Position numbers and translations under genes: made by a program. Below the pieces are notes generated by a model. It was not told where the DNA came from. It saw only the letters and a program-made list of their open reading frames with translations, and did not search any database. A stretch of DNA of 64,000 bases, taken from positions 36,208-100,207 of the IMG/VR virus record IMGVR_UViG_3300027899_001695, one strand, 5' to 3'. The DNA comes from a virus. How positions within the stretch are numbered: position 1 is the stretch's first letter; each line of letters begins with the position of its first letter. This document shows, piece by piece, positions 48,386 to 54,501 of this stretch.

Positions 48386-48460
48386 GCCTCTTAAGTGTTG
48401 ATAGATACACACGTGGCTTCCAACCATGAGTAGTGAGAGCATTACTCACAAGAGGCTCCA
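48386..48460 (+). tRNA. tRNA-Gly (UCC) with aberrant T-loop
   Basis: Acceptor GCCTCTT/AAGAGGC, D-stem GTGT/ACAC, stem CGTGG/CCATG, loop CTTCCAA with anticodon TCC, T-stem GTGAG/CTCAC with loop AGCATTA in place of TTCRANN. CCA encoded. It would be missed by strict T-loop searches. Confidence 0.75.
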
Positions 48461-48461
48461 T

Positions 48462-48538
48462 AGGAGCGTAGCCGAATTGGCATAGGCAGCAGGTTTAGAC
48501 CCTGAAATCTAGGAGTTCGACTCTCCTCGCTCCTACCA
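48462..48538 (+). tRNA. tRNA-Leu (UAG), short variable loop
   Basis: Acceptor AGGAGCG/CGCTCCT, Leu-like 3-bp D-stem with 11-nt loop, loop TTTAGAC with anticodon TAG, but only five bases (AATCT) between anticodon and T stems. Confidence 0.8.
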
Positions 48539-48539
48539 T

Positions 48540-48629
48540 GCTAGCATTGCATAGTGGCGAATGCACCTGCCTGTAGAGCAGACACCCTTTGGGTAAACAT
48601 CGGAGGTTCGAGTCCTTCTGCTAGCACCA
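48540..48629 (+). tRNA. tRNA-Tyr (GUA)
   Basis: Acceptor GCTAGCA/TGCTAGC, loop CTGTAGA with anticodon GTA, long variable arm as expected in bacteria, CCA encoded. Confidence 0.9.
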
Positions 48630-48630
48630 A

Positions 48631-48707
48631 GGAAGTATAGACCAATTGGCAGAGTCATCTGCCTTAAGAGCAGAGTAGTGTCAGTTCGAATCTGACTACT
48701 TCCACCA
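48631..48707 (+). tRNA. tRNA-Leu (UAA), short variable loop
   Basis: Acceptor GGAAGTA/TACTTCC, loop CTTAAGA with anticodon TAA, five-base variable loop GTAGT. Same build as the other two Leu tRNAs here. Confidence 0.82.
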
Positions 48708-48716
48708 TTTTATTGT

Positions 48717-48793
48717 GGGGGCGTAGACCAACTGGCAGAGTCGTCATCCTCAAAAGATGAATGATGTAGGTCCGAATCCTACCGCCCTTACCA
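48717..48793 (+). tRNA. tRNA-Leu (CAA), short variable loop
   Basis: Acceptor GGGGGCG/CGCCCTT with two G-T pairs, loop CTCAAAA with anticodon CAA, five-base variable loop ATGAT. Confidence 0.82.
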
Positions 48794-48796
48794 TGC

Positions 48797-48870
48797 GGGA
48801 GAATAGTTTAATAGTAGAATAAATGTCTCCAAAACATTTGGTGTGCGTGCAAATCGTACTTCTCTTGCCA
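48797..48870 (+). tRNA. tRNA-Trp (CCA)
   Basis: Acceptor GGGAGAA/TTCTCTT with G-T pairs, stem AATGT/ACATT, loop CTCCAAA with anticodon CCA, discriminator G, CCA encoded. Confidence 0.85.
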
Positions 48871-48933
48871 TAATTCGTAGTTATATAGAGATTAGCACTG
48901 TATAACAGTATGCGGGAATAGAAACAGTACTGT

Positions 48934-49022
48934 GGAAAGTTGGCAGAGTGGCTAATTGCAAGGGTTTGCTAAACCCTCGACCCTAAAAAGTCACGTGAGT
49001 TCGAATCTCACACTTTCCGCCA
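48934..49022 (+). tRNA. tRNA-Ser (GCU)
   Basis: Acceptor GGAAAGT/ACTTTCC, stem AGGGT/ACCCT, loop TTGCTAA with anticodon GCT, long variable arm, discriminator G, CCA encoded. Confidence 0.9.
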
Positions 49023-49023
49023 T

Positions 49024-49100
49024 CAGTGAGTAGTGTTAATGGCTAGCACGGAAGGTCGTGGCCCTTCCAGAGTTGGTTCGAATCCAACCTCAACTGACCA
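49024..49100 (+). tRNA. tRNA-His (GUG) with bulged acceptor
   Basis: Stem GAAGG/CCTTC, loop TCGTGGC with anticodon GTG. The acceptor pairs CAGTGAG with CTCAACTG only if one A bulges. The canonical extra G at -1 is not evident. Confidence 0.72.
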
Positions 49101-49108
49101 TATTTTAT

Positions 49109-49183
49109 GGGCTTATAGTGATAACGGGAGCACATCGCACTTGCAATGCGATAGTCAGGGTTCAATTCCCTGTGGGTCCACCA
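49109..49183 (+). tRNA. tRNA-Ala (UGC)
   Basis: Acceptor GGGCTTA/TGGGTCC with G-T pairs, stem TCGCA/TGCGA, loop CTTGCAA with anticodon TGC, CCA encoded. Confidence 0.87.
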
Positions 49184-49184
49184 T

Positions 49185-49258
49185 ACAGGATTGGTATAGT
49201 GGCAAAACGTCTGCTTGCCAAGTAGAAAACATGAGTTCGATTCTCATATCCTGTACCA
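49185..49258 (+). tRNA. tRNA-Gly (GCC)
   Basis: Acceptor ACAGGAT/ATCCTGT, loop TTGCCAA with anticodon GCC, CCA encoded. Confidence 0.87.
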
Positions 49259-49265
49259 TTTTAAT

Positions 49266-49340
49266 GCCGCCATAGCACAGTGGTAGTGCGGTGGTTTTGT
49301 AAACCACTGACGAGAGTTCGATTCTACTCTGGTGGCTCCA
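49266..49340 (+). tRNA. tRNA-Thr (UGU)
   Basis: Acceptor GCCGCCA/TGGTGGC, stem GTGGT/ACCAC, loop TTTGTAA with anticodon TGT, CCA encoded. Confidence 0.9.
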
Positions 49341-49343
49341 TAC

Positions 49344-49418
49344 GGGTCTATGGTATAAAGGCTATTACACTTGCCTGTCTAGCAAGAAATAGGAGTTCAA
49401 TTCTCCTTAGACTCGCCA
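49344..49418 (+). tRNA. tRNA-Asp (GUC)
   Basis: Acceptor GGGTCTA/TAGACTC, stem CTTGC/GCAAG, loop CTGTCTA with anticodon GTC, discriminator G, CCA encoded. Confidence 0.88.
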
Positions 49419-49438
49419 AATCTTTTAGTGAGGTAGTT

Positions 49439-49873
49439 ATGAATGTCAGTAAAATATGTTGCGTATGTAAAGTAGAAAAACCAGTCGAAGAATTTGTTAA
49501 AAACCGCTCTAAAATAGCAAATGATGGATTAAGTTATTATTGTAGAGAGTGTACTAAATTATATCAAAAAGAGCATTATAAGAATAATAAAGCTAAGTAT
49601 TTAAAAAGGAATTCTGCCACAAGAAAGAAAAATCGTAATCTTATAAAAGATTATAAGAGAGACAAGGCTTGTATTTTATGTGGTGAATCTCATCCAGCTT
49701 GTTTAACATTCCATCATAGAGATATAAAGAATAAAGACTTTGATATAGGAATAGCTGCTGGATGTGGATTTGGCATAAATAAGATTAAAGAAGAGATAGC
49801 TAAATGTGATGTTTTGTGTGCTAATTGTCATCATAAATTGCATTATGCTGTTAATTATAGAATGCCCTCATAG
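49439..49873 (+). CDS. HNH homing-type endonuclease inside the tRNA array
   Basis: 144 residues from ATG 49439 (GTGAGGTAG upstream). An N-terminal zinc pair (CCVC, CREC) and an HNH core: CILCGESHPACLTFHHRD, then a long helix and DVLCANCHHKLHY. Such free-standing endonucleases cut and spread themselves. Its stop codon lies inside the tRNA-Arg(ACG) gene that begins at 49864. Codon composition resembles the phage genes around it. Confidence 0.82.
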   Translation: MNVSKICCVCKVEKPVEEFVKNRSKIANDGLSYYCRECTKLYQKEHYKNNKAKYLKRNSATRKKNRNLIKDYKRDKACILCGESHPACLTFHHRDIKNKDFDIGIAAGCGFGINKIKEEIAKCDVLCANCHHKLHYAVNYRMPS

Positions 49874-49938
49874 TGAAACGGATATCACGTGAAGCTACGA
49901 ACTTCAAATTGCGGATTCGATTTCTGCTGAGGGTGCCA
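49864..49938 (+). tRNA. tRNA-Arg (ACG)
   Basis: Acceptor GCCCTCA/TGAGGGT, stem TGAAG/CTTCA, loop CTACGAA with anticodon ACG (read as ICG), T-stem GCGGA/TCTGC, CCA encoded. Overlaps the end of the HNH gene. Confidence 0.83.
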
Positions 49939-49939
49939 T

Positions 49940-50014
49940 GCTCCTATAACTCAATGATAGAGTACTTCTCTCTTAAAGAAGACGTTGTAGGTTTGAGTCC
50001 TACTGGGAGCACCA
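49940..50014 (+). tRNA. tRNA-Lys (CUU)
   Basis: Acceptor GCTCCTA/TGGGAGC, stem CTTCT/AGAAG, loop CTCTTAA with anticodon CTT, CCA encoded. Confidence 0.9.
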
Positions 50015-50015
50015 T

Positions 50016-50089
50016 ACCTCCATAGCTTAACGGTAAAGCAGTAGGCTTTTAACCTATTGATGTGGGTCCAATTCCCTCTGGGGGTACCA
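50016..50089 (+). tRNA. tRNA-Lys (UUU)
   Basis: Acceptor ACCTCCA/TGGGGGT, loop CTTTTAA with anticodon TTT, CCA encoded. Confidence 0.9.
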
Positions 50090-50090
50090 T

Positions 50091-50165
50091 ACTCTCGTAG
50101 TTCAATGGATGAACAAGATTTTCCTAAAATCTAATATGTGGGTTCAAGTCCCATCGAGAGTACCA
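50091..50165 (+). tRNA. tRNA-Arg (CCU)
   Basis: Acceptor ACTCTCG/CGAGAGT, identical to that of tRNA-Arg(UCU), stem AGATT/AATCT, loop TTCCTAA with anticodon CCT, CCA encoded. Confidence 0.88.
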
Positions 50166-50166
50166 T

Positions 50167-50241
50167 ACACCCTTGGCCTGATAGGGAAGCAGCTCTTTTA
50201 CACGGAGTGATATGTAGGTTCGAATCCTACAGGGTGTACCA
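50167..50241 (+). tRNA. tRNA-Val (UAC)
   Basis: Acceptor ACACCCT/AGGGTGT, stem GCTCT/GGAGT with G-T pairs, loop TTTACAC with anticodon TAC, CCA encoded. Confidence 0.83.
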
Positions 50242-50242
50242 T

Positions 50243-50316
50243 ACTGGAGTCGTTCAATGGTAGGATAATGTGCTGATATCACATTGACGTAGGTTCAACT
50301 CCTTCCTCCAGTACCA
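50243..50316 (+). tRNA. tRNA-Ile (GAU)
   Basis: Acceptor ACTGGAG/CTCCAGT, stem ATGTG/CACAT, loop CTGATAT with anticodon GAT, T-stem with one mismatch, CCA encoded. Confidence 0.87.
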
Positions 50317-50329
50317 ACAAGTTTTCATG

Positions 50330-50404
50330 GGGGCAGAAACCAAATGATTTAGGTAGCTGTCTGCAAAACAGAATGACAGGGTTTGATTCCCTGCTGCCCC
50401 TCCA
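50330..50404 (+). tRNA. tRNA-Cys (GCA)
   Basis: Acceptor GGGGCAG/CTGCCCC, loop CTGCAAA with anticodon GCA, discriminator T as typical for Cys, CCA encoded. Confidence 0.9.
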
Positions 50405-50406
50405 AT

Positions 50407-50482
50407 AGTCCAGTAGCTTAATTGGTAAAGCACGGAGCTGTTAACTCTGGGGATGCTGGTTCGAATCCAGCCTTGACTGCCA
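50407..50482 (+). tRNA. tRNA-Asn (GUU)
   Basis: Acceptor AGTCCAG/CTTGACT with one mismatch, loop CTGTTAA with anticodon GTT, discriminator G, CCA encoded. Confidence 0.87.
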
Positions 50483-50483
50483 T

Positions 50484-50560
50484 GCTTAGGTAGCTCAGTC
50501 TGGTAGAGCACTTGCCTGAAGAGTAAGGTGTCGTTGGTCCGATTCCAACCCTAAGCACCA
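50484..50560 (+). tRNA. tRNA-Phe (GAA)
   Basis: Acceptor GCTTAGG/CCTAAGC, stem CTTGC/GTAAG, loop CTGAAGA with anticodon GAA, CCA encoded. Last tRNA of the array. Confidence 0.9.
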
Positions 50561-50565
50561 TGAAT

Positions 50566-50594
50566 ATTAAACACTTGCATAGGTGTGGTATAAT
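50566..50594 (+). promoter_or_regulatory. Extended -10 promoter after the tRNA array
   Basis: TGTGGTATAAT with the hexamer at 50589; weak -35. ATG 50600 begins five bases after the -10, so the following gene appears leaderless. Confidence 0.58.
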
Positions 50595-50599
50595 AGAGT

Positions 50600-50929
50600 A
50601 TGAAAAAGAAATACTTTTTAGTATGTGGGCATTGCGAAAAACGAGAGGCAGAGTTTGTATTTATAGACTCTTATGATGAGTGGTGGAATGATAGACCCTG
50701 CTTTCCTGTATGTAAGAAATGTAGGCTCTATGAGAAACTAAAACGAATGGGAGAACAAATAAGACAAAATATCGCAATGTACACTATCAAACAAATTAGA
50801 TATATAGGAATGGAGGATATAGACGACCATATCATTACAGTACAGGAAAATAAGAAACTGTACAAGGTCAGAGGAACAGTAAAGCGAGTTATAAAGGAGA
50901 AAATACATGATAAACGAAGAAGAAAATAA
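50600..50929 (+). CDS. Zinc-binding protein, probably leaderless
   Basis: 109 residues. CGHCEKRE and CKKCRLYEKLKRMGE form the microprotein-type zinc unit; a basic beta-rich C-terminal half follows. The ATG sits at the predicted transcription start with no ribosome site. Confidence 0.58.
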   Translation: MKKKYFLVCGHCEKREAEFVFIDSYDEWWNDRPCFPVCKKCRLYEKLKRMGEQIRQNIAMYTIKQIRYIGMEDIDDHIITVQENKKLYKVRGTVKRVIKEKIHDKRRRK

Positions 50930-51329
50930 ACCACAGGACCCAGGACTTCCGTATAAAAAGAAACGAGTGTATCGCAGGAAAAATGCGGGGAAAAAAGAAA
51001 TAAAACCTAAAGCAGACATGACTGAAGAAGAGGAAGAATTAGCAGCTAGGTCTAAGTTTTGTACTAAGGTAAGAGACATTCTTGCTATAGATTATAGAGA
51101 TACTACAATAGCTAAGTCTCTTGAACAAGATGATGAATTCATTTCTGGGCAATGGAAGAAAATAGGCAGGATAGTAATGCCGTTTGTAGCAGGTGGGGTT
51201 GCCTTAGAGGGACCACAGTCAACTGTTAAGAATGCTTTTGTCATTGGCTACTATCTTGGCTCATTAAAGTCACAGCATAATAAAGAAGTTGAAAATTTTA
51301 ATAAAAAGTTTGGAATTCTTTCTGAATAA
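50907..51329 (+). CDS. Hypothetical protein upstream of the scaffold-like gene
   Basis: 140 residues with AAAGGAG before ATG 50907. A basic N-terminus containing a forward GCGG element (RKNAGKKE), an acidic stretch, and a helical C-terminal part with a hydrophobic segment (IVMPFVAGGVALEG). No family recognised. Confidence 0.55.
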   Translation: MINEEENKPQDPGLPYKKKRVYRRKNAGKKEIKPKADMTEEEEELAARSKFCTKVRDILAIDYRDTTIAKSLEQDDEFISGQWKKIGRIVMPFVAGGVALEGPQSTVKNAFVIGYYLGSLKSQHNKEVENFNKKFGILSE

Positions 51330-51332
51330 GTT

Positions 51333-51360
51333 TTGAAAGAAGCGTCCTCTGTAGTATAAT
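51333..51360 (+). promoter_or_regulatory. Scaffold/capsid operon promoter, TTGAAA-N16-TATAAT
   Basis: TTGAAA at 51333, TATAAT at 51355 followed by TAAG, the same block seen at 3497, 15831 and 55345. Confidence 0.75.
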
Positions 51361-51361
51361 T

Positions 51362-51403
51362 AAGTCTAGACTAGGAAACATATTCCTTTTCTAGGCTTTT
51401 TTA
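51362..51403 (+). terminator. Terminator overlapping the start of the scaffold/capsid transcript
   Basis: Arms AAGTCTAGA/TCTAGGCTT plus an inner AGGAA/TTCCT, followed by TTTTTTATT. A transcript from the adjacent promoter would begin inside the 5' arm, so the full hairpin forms mainly in read-through RNA from upstream. Confidence 0.72.
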
Positions 51404-51442
51404 TTGCCTAAGAAAGATTGAAAAAAAGGAGGACTAATATTT

Positions 51443-52222
51443 ATGAACGGACAAATGTGGGGCGAAATGCTCGATGTCTTAAAAGACATTGGAGGTTATT
51501 TAGCCAAGGCTGACACCGAACAGACTCGTGCCAGTATCGACAAGGCTCCGAAGATTTCTGAAGAGCAGAAACCTATTAAGGGTGATGGCGATTTAGTGCA
51601 TGGATTTGCTCCTGGTAAAGGCGTGGCTAAGTCCTTACGCAAGGGAATGGATGTAGACATTCCAGAGGAAGGAAGCGAGAATGAGAGTTTTACTCCTAAG
51701 GATGAGGAATCTTCAAAGTTTGCCAAAGAGTTTGGTGAAGAGGAAGAGTATGGCGATGAGGTAGAAGATGATGGGATGGGTGGAGATGATGAATATGCTG
51801 AGGAAGAGGAAGAAGAAGAGGAAGAGGAAGGCGAAGGTGGCGAAGGTGAACCGTCTATGGAAGACCTAAGTCAACTAAAATCACTCCTAAAAGACATTCG
51901 CAAATCTCTTATTCAGCAAGCTAAAACTGTTACTAGCAATAGTGGCATGATTAGTAAGGCAGACCTGAAGAAGGCTATACAGCCTATGATTAAAGAGGAA
52001 GCTCAACGTATGATTCGCAAGATGGGATTCAATCCCTCTAGGGCAGATATTGTACGTTTTGGCGTTGAAGATAGTGGAAACTTGATTCAAAAGAGCATGG
52101 ATAGAGAGAAAGCACAGGTAGATAAGAATGCGGATACTGTGGAACAACTGTCTGGTTTGTCATGGCAGAAGCTGGGGCAGATTAGGGAAAACCTTGGACA
52201 GTTTAATCCCTTTTACAAGTAA
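51443..52222 (+). CDS. Acidic scaffold-like head protein
   Basis: 259 residues, AAAGGAGGA upstream. Asp/Glu-rich in the middle (about residues 75-135), then helical. The N-terminal module WGEMLDVLKDIGGYLAKAD is repeated in the microprotein at 42136; a second recurrent motif is LKSLLKDIRKSLIQQ. Position directly before the major capsid gene, acidity and helicity fit a capsid scaffold or core protein that would be removed by the prohead protease. Confidence 0.68.
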   Translation: MNGQMWGEMLDVLKDIGGYLAKADTEQTRASIDKAPKISEEQKPIKGDGDLVHGFAPGKGVAKSLRKGMDVDIPEEGSENESFTPKDEESSKFAKEFGEEEEYGDEVEDDGMGGDDEYAEEEEEEEEEEGEGGEGEPSMEDLSQLKSLLKDIRKSLIQQAKTVTSNSGMISKADLKKAIQPMIKEEAQRMIRKMGFNPSRADIVRFGVEDSGNLIQKSMDREKAQVDKNADTVEQLSGLSWQKLGQIRENLGQFNPFYK

Positions 52223-52249
52223 TTAACAAGGAGGTTAAGATAAAATATA

Positions 52250-53647
52250 ATGGCTAATGAAATGTCGTTAGGCGAATATCTAGCTCAGGCTCAGAGGAGC
52301 ATGGGTGGTGGTCAGTTTGGTAGGGTTTCTGGACCTATGACGGGCTACATGTTTGGGTCTGACGCACTTCGTAAGGGTACGCCTGTTGGTGGCGGAACTT
52401 ACCTAGACCTTGCACAGAACACATTCACCGCAACATACGGTAAAAAGGTCTGGGACGCTTTGAACAATAAGACCGTAACTTTCAACGCAATTAAAAAGGT
52501 TGATTGGGGTCCTACAGTAGGTTGGAGACTGAGGACAGATAGAGGTGTTGGCAGGTCAAGTCCTGTGACTGAAACTGGCAACCTTCCTGTAATCGATGTC
52601 TCAAACTATATTGGTGTTTATAGCTATCCGAAACAACTCGTGACTACTTTCGGTGTGAGTCTGAAGGCTCAAGCGGTATCAGCCCTTGAAGGTGGTATCG
52701 GAAACCAATTCTCTGTGGAGCAGGAAGCTTCATCTCGTGACCATGTCAAGGAAATCAATGGCGAAATTATGTGCGGTAGTGCTTTCCAGTGTATCACTAC
52801 ACCTAGTACACCTGCTGCAACAGCCTTTGCTGTTCCGCCAGCTGCGGTTACTAACTTTAGAGTTGGGGATACTGTCAATTTCTGTGATGCTACTGACGGG
52901 TCTTTTAAAACTACAGGTGGTGTAATTTCTGCTATTAATACTACTACAGGTCAATGTACTATCTCTGATGCAGGGTTTACTCCCGCAGATGGGGATACTG
53001 TATATGTAGTAGCTAGAAATGGTATCACAGGTCTTGATGATGCATGTATGGCTGATGGTTATACGATTGCTGCAGCTGGTTCTGCAAAAGCAAATGTGTA
53101 TAACTTCACTACTCGTGTGGCTGGGACATATTCTGCGGGTGCAAACTCACAGGCGTATGCTGCTGGTGTAGCTAGGGACTTGACTCTTCCTTTGGTTGAT
53201 GCAGGTTTCCAGACCATTCGTCAGAATGGTGGCGAGCCCAAGCTTATCGTAACTGGTCTTGACCAGTATGATAATTTCAACCAGTTTCTACAGGCACAGC
53301 AGAGGTTTGTGGACGTTACGGACTTTATCGTTGGTGTTGGCGATGATAGGACATATCCTGGTACTAGGGCTGGTTTCCAGCTTGCTACGTACAGGGGTGT
53401 CCCCATTCTACCTGACCCTGATACGGCTAAGTCGTATAATCTGGCAGACACCGCTCTTGGTTCTGATTTCTATATGTTAGATACGGACTATTTGGAACTG
53501 GCAGTAATGTATCCTACTCAATACGTTGAGAATAGGGATTACTTCGCAGCCAATGCTCTGGTTATTCGTGGTATGTTTATTACCATGATGGAACTTAGGG
53601 TTCTTAGGCCTGATTTAATGTACAAGATTTCTAACCTTAACACTTAA
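52250..53647 (+). CDS. Major capsid protein (HK97 fold)
   Basis: 465 residues with AAGGAGG upstream. The N-arm and E-loop/P-domain pattern (YLDLAQNTFTATYGKKVW, VIDVSNYIGVYSYPKQ) and the C-terminal LELAVMYPTQYVENRDY and LRVLRPDLMYKI resemble HK97-type capsid proteins. Residues about 185-260 form a beta-rich insertion (VGDTVNFCDATDG, GDTVYVVARNG) like an I-domain or surface Ig-like domain. Forms the icosahedral shell. Highest GC and codon regularity in the region, as expected for a highly expressed gene. Confidence 0.8.
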   Translation: MANEMSLGEYLAQAQRSMGGGQFGRVSGPMTGYMFGSDALRKGTPVGGGTYLDLAQNTFTATYGKKVWDALNNKTVTFNAIKKVDWGPTVGWRLRTDRGVGRSSPVTETGNLPVIDVSNYIGVYSYPKQLVTTFGVSLKAQAVSALEGGIGNQFSVEQEASSRDHVKEINGEIMCGSAFQCITTPSTPAATAFAVPPAAVTNFRVGDTVNFCDATDGSFKTTGGVISAINTTTGQCTISDAGFTPADGDTVYVVARNGITGLDDACMADGYTIAAAGSAKANVYNFTTRVAGTYSAGANSQAYAAGVARDLTLPLVDAGFQTIRQNGGEPKLIVTGLDQYDNFNQFLQAQQRFVDVTDFIVGVGDDRTYPGTRAGFQLATYRGVPILPDPDTAKSYNLADTALGSDFYMLDTDYLELAVMYPTQYVENRDYFAANALVIRGMFITMMELRVLRPDLMYKISNLNT

Positions 53648-53693
53648 GTCTAATACAGTTTGACCATACCTTAAAATGGCAGGCAGGATAATC

Positions 53694-53731
53694 CCACGAA
53701 GCGTGGCTCATAGGAAAGGTGGAAGCCTATG
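53694..53731 (+). other. Double hairpin between capsid and next gene
   Basis: CCACG/CGTGG directly followed by CATAGG/CCTATG. No T run, so more likely an mRNA processing or stability element that sets relative expression downstream of the capsid gene. Confidence 0.55.
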
Positions 53732-53757
53732 GGATATAAATTATAGGAGGCTTTAAT

Positions 53758-54081
53758 ATGGCAGCTACTACAATTACTTCAGTTACACCTATTTCAGGTG
53801 GTAATACCGTCTTTGGAAATAAACGAATTGTTATTGCAGATATTGTGTTTGATGGTGGAGATTGGCCTGCTGCAGGTTTAGCATTGATAGGGTCGAGGTT
53901 TGGTATGCAAGCATTAGATGCTGTAATAGTTTCAGGTTGTGCAAAATTAAACTACAAATGGGCATCAGATGTTATTAATGCCTATGTTAGTACTACTGCA
54001 GGAGCTGCGATGACTTCTGCTTCTGGTATTGCGAATGATGAAACTATAAGAGTTACCGCAATCGGTTATGGTCTTAAATAA
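53758..54081 (+). CDS. Small head protein (decoration-like), copy 1
   Basis: 107 residues with ATAGGAGG upstream. Beta-rich. Conserved segments with the next gene: GGNTVFGNKRIVIAD, WPAAGLAL, FGMQALD, NYKWASD, IRVTAIGYGLK. Proteins of this type commonly follow capsid genes and may decorate the shell or complete the neck. Confidence 0.65.
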   Translation: MAATTITSVTPISGGNTVFGNKRIVIADIVFDGGDWPAAGLALIGSRFGMQALDAVIVSGCAKLNYKWASDVINAYVSTTAGAAMTSASGIANDETIRVTAIGYGLK

Positions 54082-54093
54082 GGAGGGTGAATT

Positions 54094-54414
54094 ATGGCTA
54101 CAGTAATTAGTTCAATTACTCCTATAGAAGGAGGCCATACTGTTTTTGGTAACAAAAGAATCTGTATTGCAGATGTAGTTTTATCTAGTAGCACATGGCC
54201 TGCAAGTGGTTTAGCTTTAACAGGTTCTGATTTTGGAATGTCTGCTCTAGATACTGTATGGACTTGTGGTGGAGCTAAGGCCAACTATAAATGGTCTTCC
54301 AATTTACTACAGGCCTATGTTAGTACTGGAACATCTGCTGTTATGGGATTAGCCACAGGCTTAAATGTAGCAGAAACTATAAGAGTAGTCGCAATAGGTT
54401 ATGGCTTAAAATAA
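54094..54414 (+). CDS. Small head protein (decoration-like), copy 2
   Basis: 106 residues, tandem paralogue of the previous gene (GGHTVFGNKRICIAD, WPASGLAL, NYKWSSN, IRVVAIGYGLK). About half the residues match by eye. AAGGAGG upstream. Confidence 0.65.
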   Translation: MATVISSITPIEGGHTVFGNKRICIADVVLSSSTWPASGLALTGSDFGMSALDTVWTCGGAKANYKWSSNLLQAYVSTGTSAVMGLATGLNVAETIRVVAIGYGLK

Positions 54415-54426
54415 GGAGCGTAAAAT

Positions 54427-54501
54427 ATGGCTCTTATTAGTATTATTCAGACCGAGAGAATAGAGAAGTTGATTAGAGTAGGTAATATATATGGGACTTA
54501 A
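54427..54501 (+). CDS. 24-residue peptide
   Basis: ATG 54427 with AAGGAGCG upstream; reads MALISIIQTERIEKLIRVGN. Overlaps the next ATG by 11 bases, so it may act as a leader that couples translation. Confidence 0.42.
   Translation: MALISIIQTERIEKLIRVGNIYGT

Noticed and set aside
48267-48461. Minus-strand frame of 64 codons, and similar frames at 49033 and 50254 in the tRNA array
   Set aside because: They are antisense or sense readings of tRNA genes.
47621-50560. Stop-codon suppressor tRNA or recoding
   Set aside because: No anticodon CTA, TTA or TCA found, and TAA, TAG and TGA all end genes normally.
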